From: Lepas anatifera
Taxonomy: Eukaryota > Arthropoda > Thecostraca > Lepadidae
DNA length: 64,000 bases
NCBI GenBank assembly: GCA_034440635.1
Contig: JAOTON010001030.1
Coordinates: 1,128,501 to 1,192,500, forward strand
Direction: 5' to 3'
Shown here piece by piece: positions 1 through 10,867 of this stretch. The notes below the pieces were generated by a model. It had not been told where the DNA came from, did no database searches, and saw only the letters and a list, made by a program, of their open reading frames with translations. Every line of letters begins with the position of its first letter. Positions within the stretch are counted from its first letter, which is position 1. A program made the position numbers and the translations under genes.

Positions 1-949
1 GCAGATTGCGGGTAATTGGGACGTGACCCCTCAGGGTCGTTCAAAATAACATTATCTTACTTTTTAGACTCGAACCCACTTTTTTCCATTATGTATTCCA
101 TTCTGATTTCAATGAGCCACATTCTAAGCATCTACGACAAGGGGAAAGATCGCCTCAAAACGGTTAAAGATTTCATGTTTCAGGCGCGATTGGCCGCGTG
201 GCGTTGCAGTCTCCCTTTATTAAATTGGGATGAAAGGGGTGCATAACCTACCAGTAAAGGCAGCGTGGCATGTGCGTGCGTATAACAGCGGTAGATGGGA
301 TTTAACATGCAGGCATTTACTTGTCAGATGTATTTGCAGCGCAATACAAATACATGTTATTCCACAAAAGACCTGAAATTAAATGGTTCAGCACCCTAGT
401 ACTCTGAATCCCGACAAAACAGGAATGCCTTCCGGAGGCGAACCTTTCTCTGCTAACATTTTTTGGAGAACGTCGTTGGGGCAGGTGCTTCTCCCTATTC
501 TCCTGCGAACTATTTAAGAGCTCTGATACTGCTAGAAGAAGACCCTGCTGCATATTTTACCCTTTGGATGGCTCACGAAATCTTCCACAAGCTTCACACC
601 ACGCTGTGGGATCGTTCACCACATTAAGTTCTGGAATACCTTGAAACAAGAGAAGCTAAACGAGTCACCAGCTTCTTAACGGAGCCATTTCTAGTCAGAA
701 TATTTCAGATTCAGGCGCTGGAATACCAGCCAGCTGTCAGGAGTGACAAGCTGGCTGAGGCTTGGTACCGAGCATTTACCGAGCTTTTGATAGCCTCTAT
801 AGGAAACTTGAGCCTGTCCTAGTCAAATGTGAATTGTTCGCTGTTTTGGCCAATTCTTGTGCGACTGGCTACTTACCTCCAAGATGGTGGTTCTCACCAG
901 CGGGACAGAATATCACTTTCTGTGCACAGATACCACAGCTGATGGTAAA
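1..949. other. Unassigned non-coding stretch
   Basis: I see no gene, RNA or repeat that I can support. The open frames are short (about 76 codons or fewer), overlap on both strands and contain no recognisable motif. Confidence 0.4.
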
Positions 950-1096
950 TTGACTTGAGCAATGGCATTCTGTATGTGCTGGGTGTCGGGGGTTCGAGCC
1001 CACCTGCTCTAGCCCAAGCTAATTCTTTCCCTCCCGCCTCTGATGCCATATGACCTGAGCAGTTGATGCGTTGTTAAACTCCAAATATTATAATAT
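950..1096 (+). repeat. tRNA-derived SINE fragment
   Basis: A B-box-like GGTTCGAGCCC lies at 991-1001. About 40 bases later comes a tail reading ATGCCATATGACC, then CAGTTGATGCG, then GTTAAACTCCAA. The same tail occurs in the better-preserved SINEs at 17652-18016 and 45146-45314. The A-box side is degraded and I see no target duplication, so this is an old copy. Confidence 0.6.
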
Positions 1097-4000
1097 TCAG
1101 TCTATAAGTATTTTCTGGAGTGATGAACGGAATCTGACTCAGTAGTAGCACGCACTTCATTCCATATATGTCCTATATTCCATGAATATGTCTCGCTGGT
1201 GGGCTCCGGGTCTTCTAAACAGACATTTGTTGGAGACAACCTCTCCTGACAGCCACACGTAAACCAGCTAGCGCAATTCGTGATTATCTTCTCAAGGAAA
1301 ACAGAGCTGGCATGTCTTCCAGAACCAAAGCACTAGCCGGGCCTGATGATCCAGGAACGTTCCCTGATAGGTCTTCCAATAAAAATACTCCGGTATTGTG
1401 TAGAGGCGCTGAAGTCAATGTTCAAACGCAACTGTTATTTGAGACCAGAAAGTTATAATCTGCCTCGCAAATAAGAATCACAATCCTGGAGGTAAAAAGG
1501 CAGTGACACAGAACCTTGCCTAAACAGCAAAACCATCCACCTTTGGTGGGTGAGTGACAGGCCATAGAACGAGGAACGTTTGGTGCCTTAGAGCGGACTG
1601 CAGGTAGCGGGTCGTACCGGTCTGACCGACCGGGGATCCCACCACTCGCGCCCCTCCATCGGCTGCGCCCGCAAACGGTAGCAAAGCGTAAACATAGCCC
1701 CAGGTGAATTCGCCCACTTCTTTCTGCCGGGGGGATGTGCAGCCCGGCCTAATTGGTTGATGGGGCTTAGATGGGGCCGAATCGGCCATCCTCTATGCAC
1801 GCCCTTTCACGAATAAATAAGACCCTACCACGATCACGGATAGGAGGAATGTAACCTTCTAAATACTGCTCGCGTTGGCCGACGGGGCTCGAGCCGTCAG
1901 ATCTCGGAAACACCGGGAGGGATATGAAATTGGGGAGGGACTCAGAATTTTTAGAACAAGTGAGAGGCGCGAGAAAGAATGGCCCTAGGTCAGGGTGATT
2001 TATGAGTGCATGCTTAGCGTAAGGCCCCGGTGGTGAGAATGTTTACTGAGGGCATTCGTTCCGGATCTGACAGTGAGAGCACACGCCGGAACGGGTGACG
2101 TGACAGAAAAAGGGGAGGAGGGTATTAAGGTAGGGGACTGATTTAGGGGTTAACGAAGCTGAAAAGTGCTGGCGTAGGCAAAACAAATCCGCCCCCAGAG
2201 AGACTGGACCCCTGGTACGTGGAAATAGCCCACCGAGATAGACGATGTTTGAGGCGAGAAGTCAGTGCAGCTCAGAGAACCACGATAGGAGGGTACGAAA
2301 GGGCAAGTAGTTAAGGTAGCTATGGAAGAATCGGTTAAAAAGGGGAGGCGTAAACTTATGATGATAGGTCCGAGGGAAATAAGAGAGTTAGCGGGCACTT
2401 AAAGGGGCGGGGGAGGATTGACGGTTTCGGTGCCGCTTCTATGCGGGTAATACTTGGCGTACGGGTGGTTAAATGGGCCCCCAAAATCCAGAGGTCAAGA
2501 ACATGTCAGGTTGGCTACCCACATCCCTTGATGCGACCAACATGGCTACCTGAAGCGAAATTAACTTTTGCATGAACTGAGGCTTTAAATGGCTCCCAGA
2601 ATAGCTGTCTTAGTGAGTGAAAAAGTATTCTCAAAAAGTGGAATTATGAAAGTAATTAAATTTACAGTGATTTGGAGATAATGAATTACATATAGCACAT
2701 TCTTAGTACCAAACAGCAAAAGGTTAAGTATATGTGCAGTGATTACAAGTTGTGTGTGCTGTAATACAAGCATGCGTCCATTAGCTGAGCATATTAATGA
2801 GTCAAAAATGCTATCAAGTACCTAATTCAAAAATACATGAAAAATAATATGTGCCGTCAGAGTCTAGTACCCTTACTGCAACTGCTTGCTATGATCAATC
2901 ATTGCTTAGATCATCATTGCTAAGATAGCAGACAACCACCATTTGACTGTAGCAGTCACCATGCTGAGACTTAAGCTACTTGAAGGATACATTCAATTAA
3001 CACTCTGTTAAAAGAATACATATAATTTAAATATCTCCAATGCATGCAACCAAATATAGGTACTCAGCCAGAGGACAAGTACCTCCTAATACCACAACCA
3101 TCATTCAGCAAATTCTAGAAATATTGAAGCAGATCAATAAGCAGCACCACATTCACCTGCTGAATGGAAACTTTTGTGGAATCATTACAATTTTGTTAAG
3201 TTTGATTTGATAAAATTGACACCAAAACTGCAGGTAGGCACCAAAGAAACCTACCTGCAGTTTACCTGACTTCATGGGCACCAAACAGCTTCTAATTTTC
3301 TAGGTGCAAAGCCAAAACTTGCAACTCTCATCTCCACAGGTCTACAGTTTTGATATCTCCCATGCACATGATTAAAATATGTGCTCTTATTGACACCCTC
3401 AAATCACACTACTCTCCTGGGCTTTTGGGATCTGGCAGAGTTCACTTTGCCCTGCGTTTCTCTGGCTGCGGCATAATATATAAGAATTGGTAGTGGGTTT
3501 ACCACTGGCAACAAAACCTCCTATTTTGATTTAGGTCAAAATCTACAGCCTCATAGTAAGATACCCAAACAGCAGCTTCAACAACACGTATATCTGACTG
3601 CTTTCTTCTCGCTACTCCCGCGCCAGAAACGCAAAACTTTGTGGTTACCCAAGTGGCTACCTGGTGGTCCCTAATCGTAATTTTCGTTGGCGGCCTGGCT
3701 ACCAGACCATCTCTAATTCCGCAAAACGAGTCCTCAAGTACAACGTAAGCAGTGGATTTACTATCCTATGCAGAGTAATTTCACTATAAATCCTGATATA
3801 GATTTTAAATTTTTCTCTTTTTATTCAAAATAAGTGGTCAAATTCATATAAAATAATGCATATTACCGTTTTCATGTCGTCGCAATTTAGAGTACCTTTT
3901 TCTCATGGCTTTATATGGGTCAATTTCGTTGCCGATGTGGTTACCTACCCATCTCTAACTTAGCTGTGAAATAACGCGAGTGAGTAAGGATAAATTATTT

Positions 4001-4390
4001 GTCACTAATTTGTATCGTCTGTCAGTAAAGTTATAATGTTAACTAAAATCAGTCAAGGTAGCATTGCATATTATGGATAGTTCTTTTTACGTGGCGGTAA
4101 GATCGTGGAAATACTTGTTTTGTGCTGGTAAGTGCAATTCTTGATCTCTGTCAAATCTCCGTGATTGGCTACCTAAGTTCTGGTCCTTGAACCTCATTTG
4201 GCTACCCACGAGCGTGGGCGAGTTGGCGAGATTCTTGACCTCTGCCAAAATCATGAGAGGCTGGTGGGAACCCTGCTACCAGGGAGGGCTACAAAGCTCG
4301 GCACTAGCTGTATTCCCTTCCTGGAACCCAAGGGTGTTGAGTGGGAGTTTCGGGACACAGGTTCGCCCGTCTGGAGGACTCGGCCAAGAT
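1097..4390. other. Unassigned stretch, no gene recognised
   Basis: The first part (to about 2480) has mixed composition; from about 2560 it is AT-rich. An open frame of 89 codons on the - strand (1520-1789) resembles nothing I know. The octamer-like string TGGCTACC or TGGTTACC recurs near 2505, 2550, 3640, 3653, 3696, 3938, 4166 and 4197, but I cannot assign a function. No promoter, splice or RNA structure stands out. Confidence 0.35.
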
Positions 4391-4656
4391 AGCCGACATT
4401 GTCCACTTCCCACCGTCAACTCGGCCCGCCATCCGACCGCGCACGCGACGAGCACGACCTCTCTCTAATAAAATTTAGTGTGATGCTGGGAGCGGGTGCG
4501 ACGTCGCCACCATCGCGAGCGAGCGGGTCACGGCCACGAGCAGCCGCCGTAGCGGACCACCGAGAGGTCGGCCCGAACAACAACAACATCAGCGGCGACG
4601 ACACAGCCCGACTCGCACCGAGCGACTCGCCCCGCGACCCCAGCGCCCCCGTCACA

Positions 4657-6218
4657 GAACCATTATTTAGATTTACCGTAACCGAGGAAGCAGTCTGAAT
4701 AGCTGCAAAATCCCTGAGTCCAAATAAGGCATGTGGCACCGATAACATCAGTGTGATAATTATTTTGGAGTGCGCCGACGAGCTAGCTGTGCCCCTCACC
4801 AAAATTTGTAAACTCTCTCTGCAGAGTGGCATCTTCCCTACACGGTGGAAACTGGCCAACATTGTTCCTTTAAAAAAACACACAAAAAGTACCCGGCTAA
4901 CTACCGATCCGTATCTCTTTTGCCCCTCTTCTAAAAAATCCTGGAATGAATTGTGTACAGCCAGCTGTACCACCACGTTGCTCCGGTGCTGTGCCAGCAA
5001 CAGCATGGGTTCATTCCGGGTCGGTCGTGCTCTAGCAACCTTGCCACATACGTCAGCTCGGCATGGAGGGTAATATCGGAGGGCCATCAGACGGACGCCA
5101 TATACACGGATTATTCGGCCGCCTTTCAAAGTGTGAACCATAAACTAATCATTCACAAATGGAAAAATTCCTATCATTTGCAGGCTTCTGCTCTTCACTG
5201 GTTCGTCTCATATCTCTCCGATAGGCGTCAGCGGGTCATCGTTAACGGAAAAGCATCGGACTGATTCCAGTTACTTCAGGTGTTCCGGAGGGTTCTTTGG
5301 TCGCTCCTTTGATTTTCTGTCTGTTCATAAACGACCTTCCGTTGGAAATTGATTCGTCCTGTTTGATGTACGCCGATGATGTCAAAATTTACTGTAAAAT
5401 CACGGCCCCAGCAGACGGGCTGCTGCTGCAACACGACCTAGATCGTTTGCAGAGGTGGTCCGTTAGGTGGGGTCTCATTCTAAATCCCATAAAGTGCAAA
5501 TCGTTCACGATCACCCTCAAACGCGCACCTTTTCAGATACAATACCATATCGATAACGCTGTTCTTGAAGCTGTGAACCAAATTCGTGATCTAGGCACCA
5601 TTTTAGACACCAAACACTCTTTCTCGGCTAATATCACTAGCATCGTTAGTCGGGCAAACCGTGCACTAGGCCTTTTGATTCGGACATTTCAGACAAATTC
5701 AAGGACTAAATTCAACCAAGAATCTCTTCTGACGGCATACTACGCCAACATTAGGCCTTTGTTAGAATACAACAGCGTTATCTGGTCAGGTGCTGCCAAT
5801 TCCCACACTGTGCGGGTTGATCGGGTACAGCACAAATTTAGCATCTGGCTAAATCATCATGTTACCAGACATTGTTTTTCCCTTTCTTACGAATCTCTTC
5901 TTAACCACTTTGGCGTCCTTTCACTTTCTTCTCGTAGATTGCAACACTACTTGCTCTTTCGTAAAGGTCTATTTTCGAACAAAATTGGGTCATCAGAGTT
6001 ACTCGAAAAATTCCCTATTGCATGTGCCATCCCGATCAACTCGCACGCTGCTTCTTTTCGCGGAGTGTCGCGGTCGTGTCAGCGCCGTCACTAACTGCTT
6101 CCCTCAGCGTATATCGAGGGAGATAAATGCATTTTTGCGCCGGGGAAACGCAGATTTTTTCAACGACTCTTTAATCGCTTTTAGGAAACATGTTCTTGCA
6201 TATATTCGCACTGTTTAG
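4657..6218 (+). pseudogene. Decayed non-LTR retrotransposon reverse transcriptase (Jockey/CR1-like)
   Basis: The translated product is the RT domain of a LINE-type element, which copies its RNA into a nicked genomic site. RT blocks can be followed in order through three frames. 'NKACGTDNIS' and 'FPTRWKLANIVPL' (4710-4870) are the fingers. 'GFIPGRSCSSN' and 'AIYTDYSAAFQSVNH' (about 5010-5145) hold the first catalytic Asp. 'SGVPEGSLVAPLIF' (5280-5320) precedes YADD at residues 25-28 of the frame opening at 5297. The thumb and a C-terminal tail end at 6216-6218. Breaks are an in-frame TGA at 4696, a stop within 4940-4955, a frameshift near 5265-5280 and another near 6050-6090. No endonuclease domain is visible, so the copy is 5'-truncated. 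The GC-rich sequence from 4399 may be element or host. The clade assignment is tentative. Confidence 0.85.
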
Positions 6219-6425
6219 CTTTTATTAACGTCACTTCTACCATCGGTTTTATCATCAGCTGCATCTTACTCATCATTCACATTTTGATGTTTTTACCGCT
6301 TTTTACGTGTGTGCCTCTCATCTGTGTATATAGTTTTCCTTTTACTTACATCGACTTTGCGTGTTATTGGAACATGTTCTGTTGGCGCTTTGCTTGAATA
6401 AATAAGTAAATCAATTGATTAAAAG
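6219..6425 (+). other. Probable 3' UTR and tail of the 4.7-6.2 kb LINE
   Basis: Pyrimidine-rich, AT-rich sequence follows the last RT codon and runs to AATAAATAAGTAAATC near 6396-6412, a short A/T-rich tail of the sort that ends Jockey-like elements. The exact insertion boundary is not visible because no target duplication can be matched to a 5' end. Confidence 0.4.
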
Positions 6426-6897
6426 CCAAAGAAGTGTATAAGCACACATCTTACCAAACCCTGTGGCTGTTGAGTGATACTGAGCAGCCTTATACCCATC
6501 TCCTGTGTAAGCTTGGCGCGACAGGCGAGGGACGCAATCTATGATTGATTGATGGAACTATCCTCGTTTTGTGAACTTAAAGGCAATATTGCGACCCACT
6601 GAAAGCCGATAGAGAGCTGTTGTTACCGTCATTTGAGGCAGAACTATCAGTTAGTTGATAGCAGCACCATTCAGTTGGCCGTGGAACACTCGCTGGAGTA
6701 TCAAGTCCGATAAGGTACAAAATTAAACTAAAGTGGAAACTTTCAACGGTCGGGCGTGGGCACAAGGTTTGGGATTTCTGCGCTGATATTATGATATACT
6801 GATTTGCCAGCCGATACTCGCTATCGGCACATGCAAATGCATCTGCTTCACCGGACAAGTTCTAGAGACGTTTTGCAAAACCGGTCAGCCCAGTGCA

Positions 6898-9800
6898 CAG
6901 GTGTGGGTCCACGCTCTGCCACAGGTTGGGTGTGTTTAGGTGTGAGTCCATGCTCTGACACAGTTGTGCTGTGTTTAGGTGTGGGTCCATGCTCTGACAC
7001 AGTTGGGCTGTGTTTAGGTGTGGGTCCACGCTCTGACACAGTTGGGGCGTGTTTAGGTGTGGGTCCATGCTCTGACACAGTTGGGGCGTGTTTAGGTGTG
7101 GGTTCACGCTCTGACACAGTTGGGCTGTGTTTAGGTGTGGGTCCATGCTCTGACACAGTTGGGGCGTGTTTAGGTGTGGGTTCACGCTCTGACACAGTTG
7201 GGCTGTGTTTAGGTGTGGGTCCATGCTCTGACACAGTTGGGGCGTGTTTAGGTGTGGGTCCATGCTCTGACACAGTTGGGGCGTGTTTAGGTGTGGGTCC
7301 ACGCTCTGACACAGTTGGGGCGTGTTTAGGTGTGGGTCCACGCTCTGCCACAGGTTGTGGTGTGTTTAGGTGTGAGTCCATGCTCTGACACAGTTGTGCT
7401 GTGTTTAGGTGTGGGTCCATGCTCTGACACAGTTGGGCTGTGTTTAGGTGTGGGTCCACGCTCTGACACAGTTGGGGCGTGTTTAGGTGTGGGTCCATGC
7501 TCTGACACAGTTGGGGCGTGTTTAGGTGTGGGTTCACGCTCTGACACAGTTGGGCTGTGTTTAGGTGTGGGTCCATGCTCTGACACAGTTGGGGCGTGTT
7601 TAGGTGTGGGTCCATGCTCTGACACAGTTGGGGCGTGTTTAGGTGTGGGTCCACGCTCTGACACAGTTGGGGCGTGTTTAGGTGTGGGTCCATGCTCTGA
7701 CACAGTTGGGGCGTGTTTAGGTGTGGGTTCACGCTCTGACACAGTTGGGCTGTGTTTAGGTGTGGGTCCATGCTCTGACACAGTTGGGGCGTGTTTAGGT
7801 GTGGGTCCATGCTCTGACACAGTTGGGGCGTGTTTAGGTGTGGGTTCACGCTCTGACACAGTTGGGCTGTGTTTAGGTGTGGGTCCATGCTCTGACACAG
7901 TTGGGGTGTGTTTAGGTGTGGGTCCATGCTCTGACACAGTTGGGCTGTGTTTAGGTGTGGGTCCATGCTCTGCCACAGGTTGGGTGTGTTTAGGTGTGAG
8001 TCCATGCTCTGACACGGTTGGGTGTGTTTAGGTATGGGTTCAAGCTCTGACACAGTTGGGCTGTGTTTAGGTGTGGGTCCATGCTCTGACACAGTTGGGG
8101 TGTGTTTAGATGTGGGTCCACGCTCTGACACAGTTGGGCTGTGTTTAGGTGTGGTTCCATGCTCTGATACAGTTGGGGTGTGTTCATGACACAGTTCGGC
8201 TGTGTTTAAGTGTGGGTCCACGCTCTGACACAGTTGTGCTGTGTTTAGGTGTGTGTCCATGCTCTGACACAGTTGTGCTGTGTTTAGGTGTGGGTCCATG
8301 CTCTGACACAGTTGGGCTGTGTTTAGTTGTGGGTCCATGCTCTGACACAGTTGGGCTGTGTTTAGGTGTGGGTCCATGCTCTGACACAGTTGGGGCGTGT
8401 TTAGGTGTGGGTCCATGCTCTGACACAGTTGGGGCGTGTTTAGGTGTGGGTCCATGCTCTGACACAGTTGGGCTGTGTTTAGGTGTGGGTCCATGCTCTG
8501 ACACAGTTGGGGCGTGTTTAGGTGTGGGTCCATGCTCTGACACAGTTGGGGCGTGTTTAGGTGTGGGTCCACGCTCTGACACAGTTGGGCTGTGTTTAGG
8601 TGTGGGTCCATGCTCTGACACAGTTGGGGTGTGTTTAGGTGTGGGTCCACGCTCTGACACAGTTGGGGCGTGTTTAGGTATGTGTTCACGCTCTGACACA
8701 GTTGGGCTGTGTTTAGGTGTGGGTCCATGCTCTGACACAGTTGGGCTGTGTTTAGGTGTGGGTCCACGCTCTGACACAGTTGGGCTGTGTTTAGGTGTGG
8801 GTCCATGCTCTGACACAGTTGGGGCGTGTTTAGGTGTGGGTCCACGCTCTGACACAGTTGGGCTGTGTTTAGGTGTGGGTCCATGCTCTGACACAGTTGG
8901 GCTGTGTTTAGGTGTGGGTCCACGCTCTGACACAGTTGGGGCGTGTTTAGGTATGTGTTCACGCTCTGACACAGTTGGGCTGTGTTTAGGTGTGGGTCCA
9001 TGCTCTGACACAGTTGGGCTGTGTTTAGGTGTGGGTCCACGCTCTGACACAGTTGGGCTGTGTTTAGGTGTGGGTCCATGCTCTGACACAGTTGGGGCGT
9101 GTTTAGGTATGTGTTCACGCTCTGACACTGTTGGGCTGTGTTTAGGTGTGGGTCCACGCTCTGACACAGTTGGGGCGTGTTTAGGTATGTGTTCACGCTC
9201 TGACACAGTTGGGGCGTGTTTAGGTGTGGGTCCACGCTCTGACACAGTTGGGCTGTGTTTAGGTGTGGGTCCATGCTCTGACACAGTTGGGGCGTGTTTA
9301 GGTATGGGTTCACGCTCTGACACAGTTGGGCTGTGTTTAGGTGTGGGTCCATGCTCTGACACAGTTGGGGTGTGTTTAGGTGTGGGTCCACGCTCTGACA
9401 CAGTTGGGGCGTGTTTAGGTGTGGGTCCATGCTCTGACACAGTTGGGCTGTGTTTAGGTGTGGGTTCACGCTCTGACACAGTTGGGGCGTGTTTAGGTAT
9501 GGGTTCACGCTCTGACACAGTTGGGGCGTGTTTAGGTATGTGTTCACGCTCTGACACAGTTGGGCTGTGTTTAGGTGTGGGTCCATGCTCTGACACAGTT
9601 GGGGCGTGTTTAGGTATGTGTTCACGCTCTGACACAGTTGGGCTGTGTTTAGGGGTGGGTCCACGCTCTGACACAGTTGGGGCGTGTTTAGGTGTGGGTC
9701 CATGCTCTGACACAGTTGGGGCGTGTTTAGGTGTGGGTCCATGCTCTGACACAGTTGGGCTGTGTTTAGGTGTGGGTCCATGCTCTGACACAGTTGGGCT

Positions 9801-10858
9801 GTGTTTAGGGGTGGGTCCATGCTCTGACACAGTTGGGCTGTGTTTAGGTGTGGGTCCATGCTCTGACACAGTTGGGGTGTGTTTAGGTGTGGGTCCATGC
9901 TCTGACACAGTTGGGCTGTGTTTAGGGGTGGGTCCATGCTCTGACACAGTTGGGGTGTGTTTAGGTGTGGGTCCATGCTCTGACACAGTTGGGCTGTGTT
10001 TAGGGGTGGGTCCATGCTCTGACACAGTTGGGCTGTGTTTAGGCGTGGGTCTACGCTCTGACACAGTTGGGGCGTGTTTAGGTGTGGGTCCATGCTCTGA
10101 CACAGTTGGGCTGTGTTTAGGTGTGGGTCCACGCTCTGACACAGTTGGGCTGTGTTTAGGTGTGGGTCCACGCTCTGACACAGTTGGGCTGTGTTTAGGT
10201 GTGGGTCCACGCTCTGACACAGTTGGGCTGTGTTTAGGTGTGGGTCCATGCTCTGACACAGTTGGGGCGTGTTTAGGTGTGGGTCCACGCTCTGACACAG
10301 TTGGGGCGTGTTTAGGTGTGGGTCCACGCTCTGACACAGTTGGGCTGTGTTTAGGTGTGGGTCCACGCTCTGACACAGTTGGGCTGTGTTTAGGGGTGGG
10401 TCCATGCTCTGACACAGTTGGGCTGTGTTTAGGTGTGGGTCCATGCTCTGACACAGTTGGGGCGTGTTTAGGTGTGGGTCCACGCTCTGACACAGTTGGG
10501 GCGTGTTTAGGTGTGGGTCCACGCTCTGACACAGTTGGGGCGTGTTTAGGTGTGGGTCCACGCTCTGACACAGTTGGGCTGTGTTTAGGTGTGGGTCCAC
10601 GCTCTGACACAGTTGGGCTGTGTTTAGGTGTGGGTCCATGCTCTGACACAGTTGGGGCTGTGTTTAGGTGTGGGTCCATGCTCTGACACAGTTGGGCTGT
10701 GTTTAGGGGATGTGGTCCATGCTCTGACACAGTTGGGCTGTGTTTAGGTATGTGTTCACGCTCTGACACAGTTGGGCTGTGTTTAGGTGTGGGTCCACGC
10801 TCTGACACAGTTGGGCTGTGTTTAGGTGTGGGTCCATGCTCTGACACAGTTTGTGTGT
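6898..10858. repeat. 39-bp minisatellite, about 100 copies
   Basis: The unit reads GTGTTTAGGTGTGGG, then TCCATGCTCTGACACAG, then TTGGGGC, 39 bp in total. The array is nearly continuous over almost 4 kb. Units differ mainly at three places: CCATGC, CCACGC or TTCACGC; GGGGC or GGGCT; and occasional ACATAC-type changes. Truncated units occur near 8180-8200 and an expanded one near 10705. Because 39 is divisible by 3 and the unit lacks stops in several frames, very long open frames appear on both strands (for example 8149-10686 + and 6848-10639 -); I read these as artefacts. The last unit runs directly into the splice acceptor of the exon at 10867. Confidence 0.97.
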
Positions 10859-10867
10859 GCGTGCAGG
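10841..10867 (+). promoter_or_regulatory. 3' splice acceptor of the host exon
   Basis: The sequence CAGTTTGTGTGTGCG, then TGCAG, then GCGCGG places an AG at 10865-10866. The T/G-rich tract before the AG comes from the end of the final 39-bp minisatellite unit. The exon then opens in phase 1, with the first codon split across the junction. The reading frame that follows is rich in Ala, Glu and Lys and stays open. Confidence 0.55.

Noticed and set aside
1520..2400. rRNA fragment
   Set aside because: GC content and short words hinted at it, but I could not match any conserved rRNA stretch.
4416..5141. 241-codon - strand frame
   Set aside because: It lies over a clear + strand reverse transcriptase and has no recognisable domain.
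6848..10686. Very long open frames on both strands (845 to 1263 codons)
   Set aside because: They are the 39-bp repeat read in frame. A stop-free unit divisible by three opens several frames at once, and both strands give equally long products.
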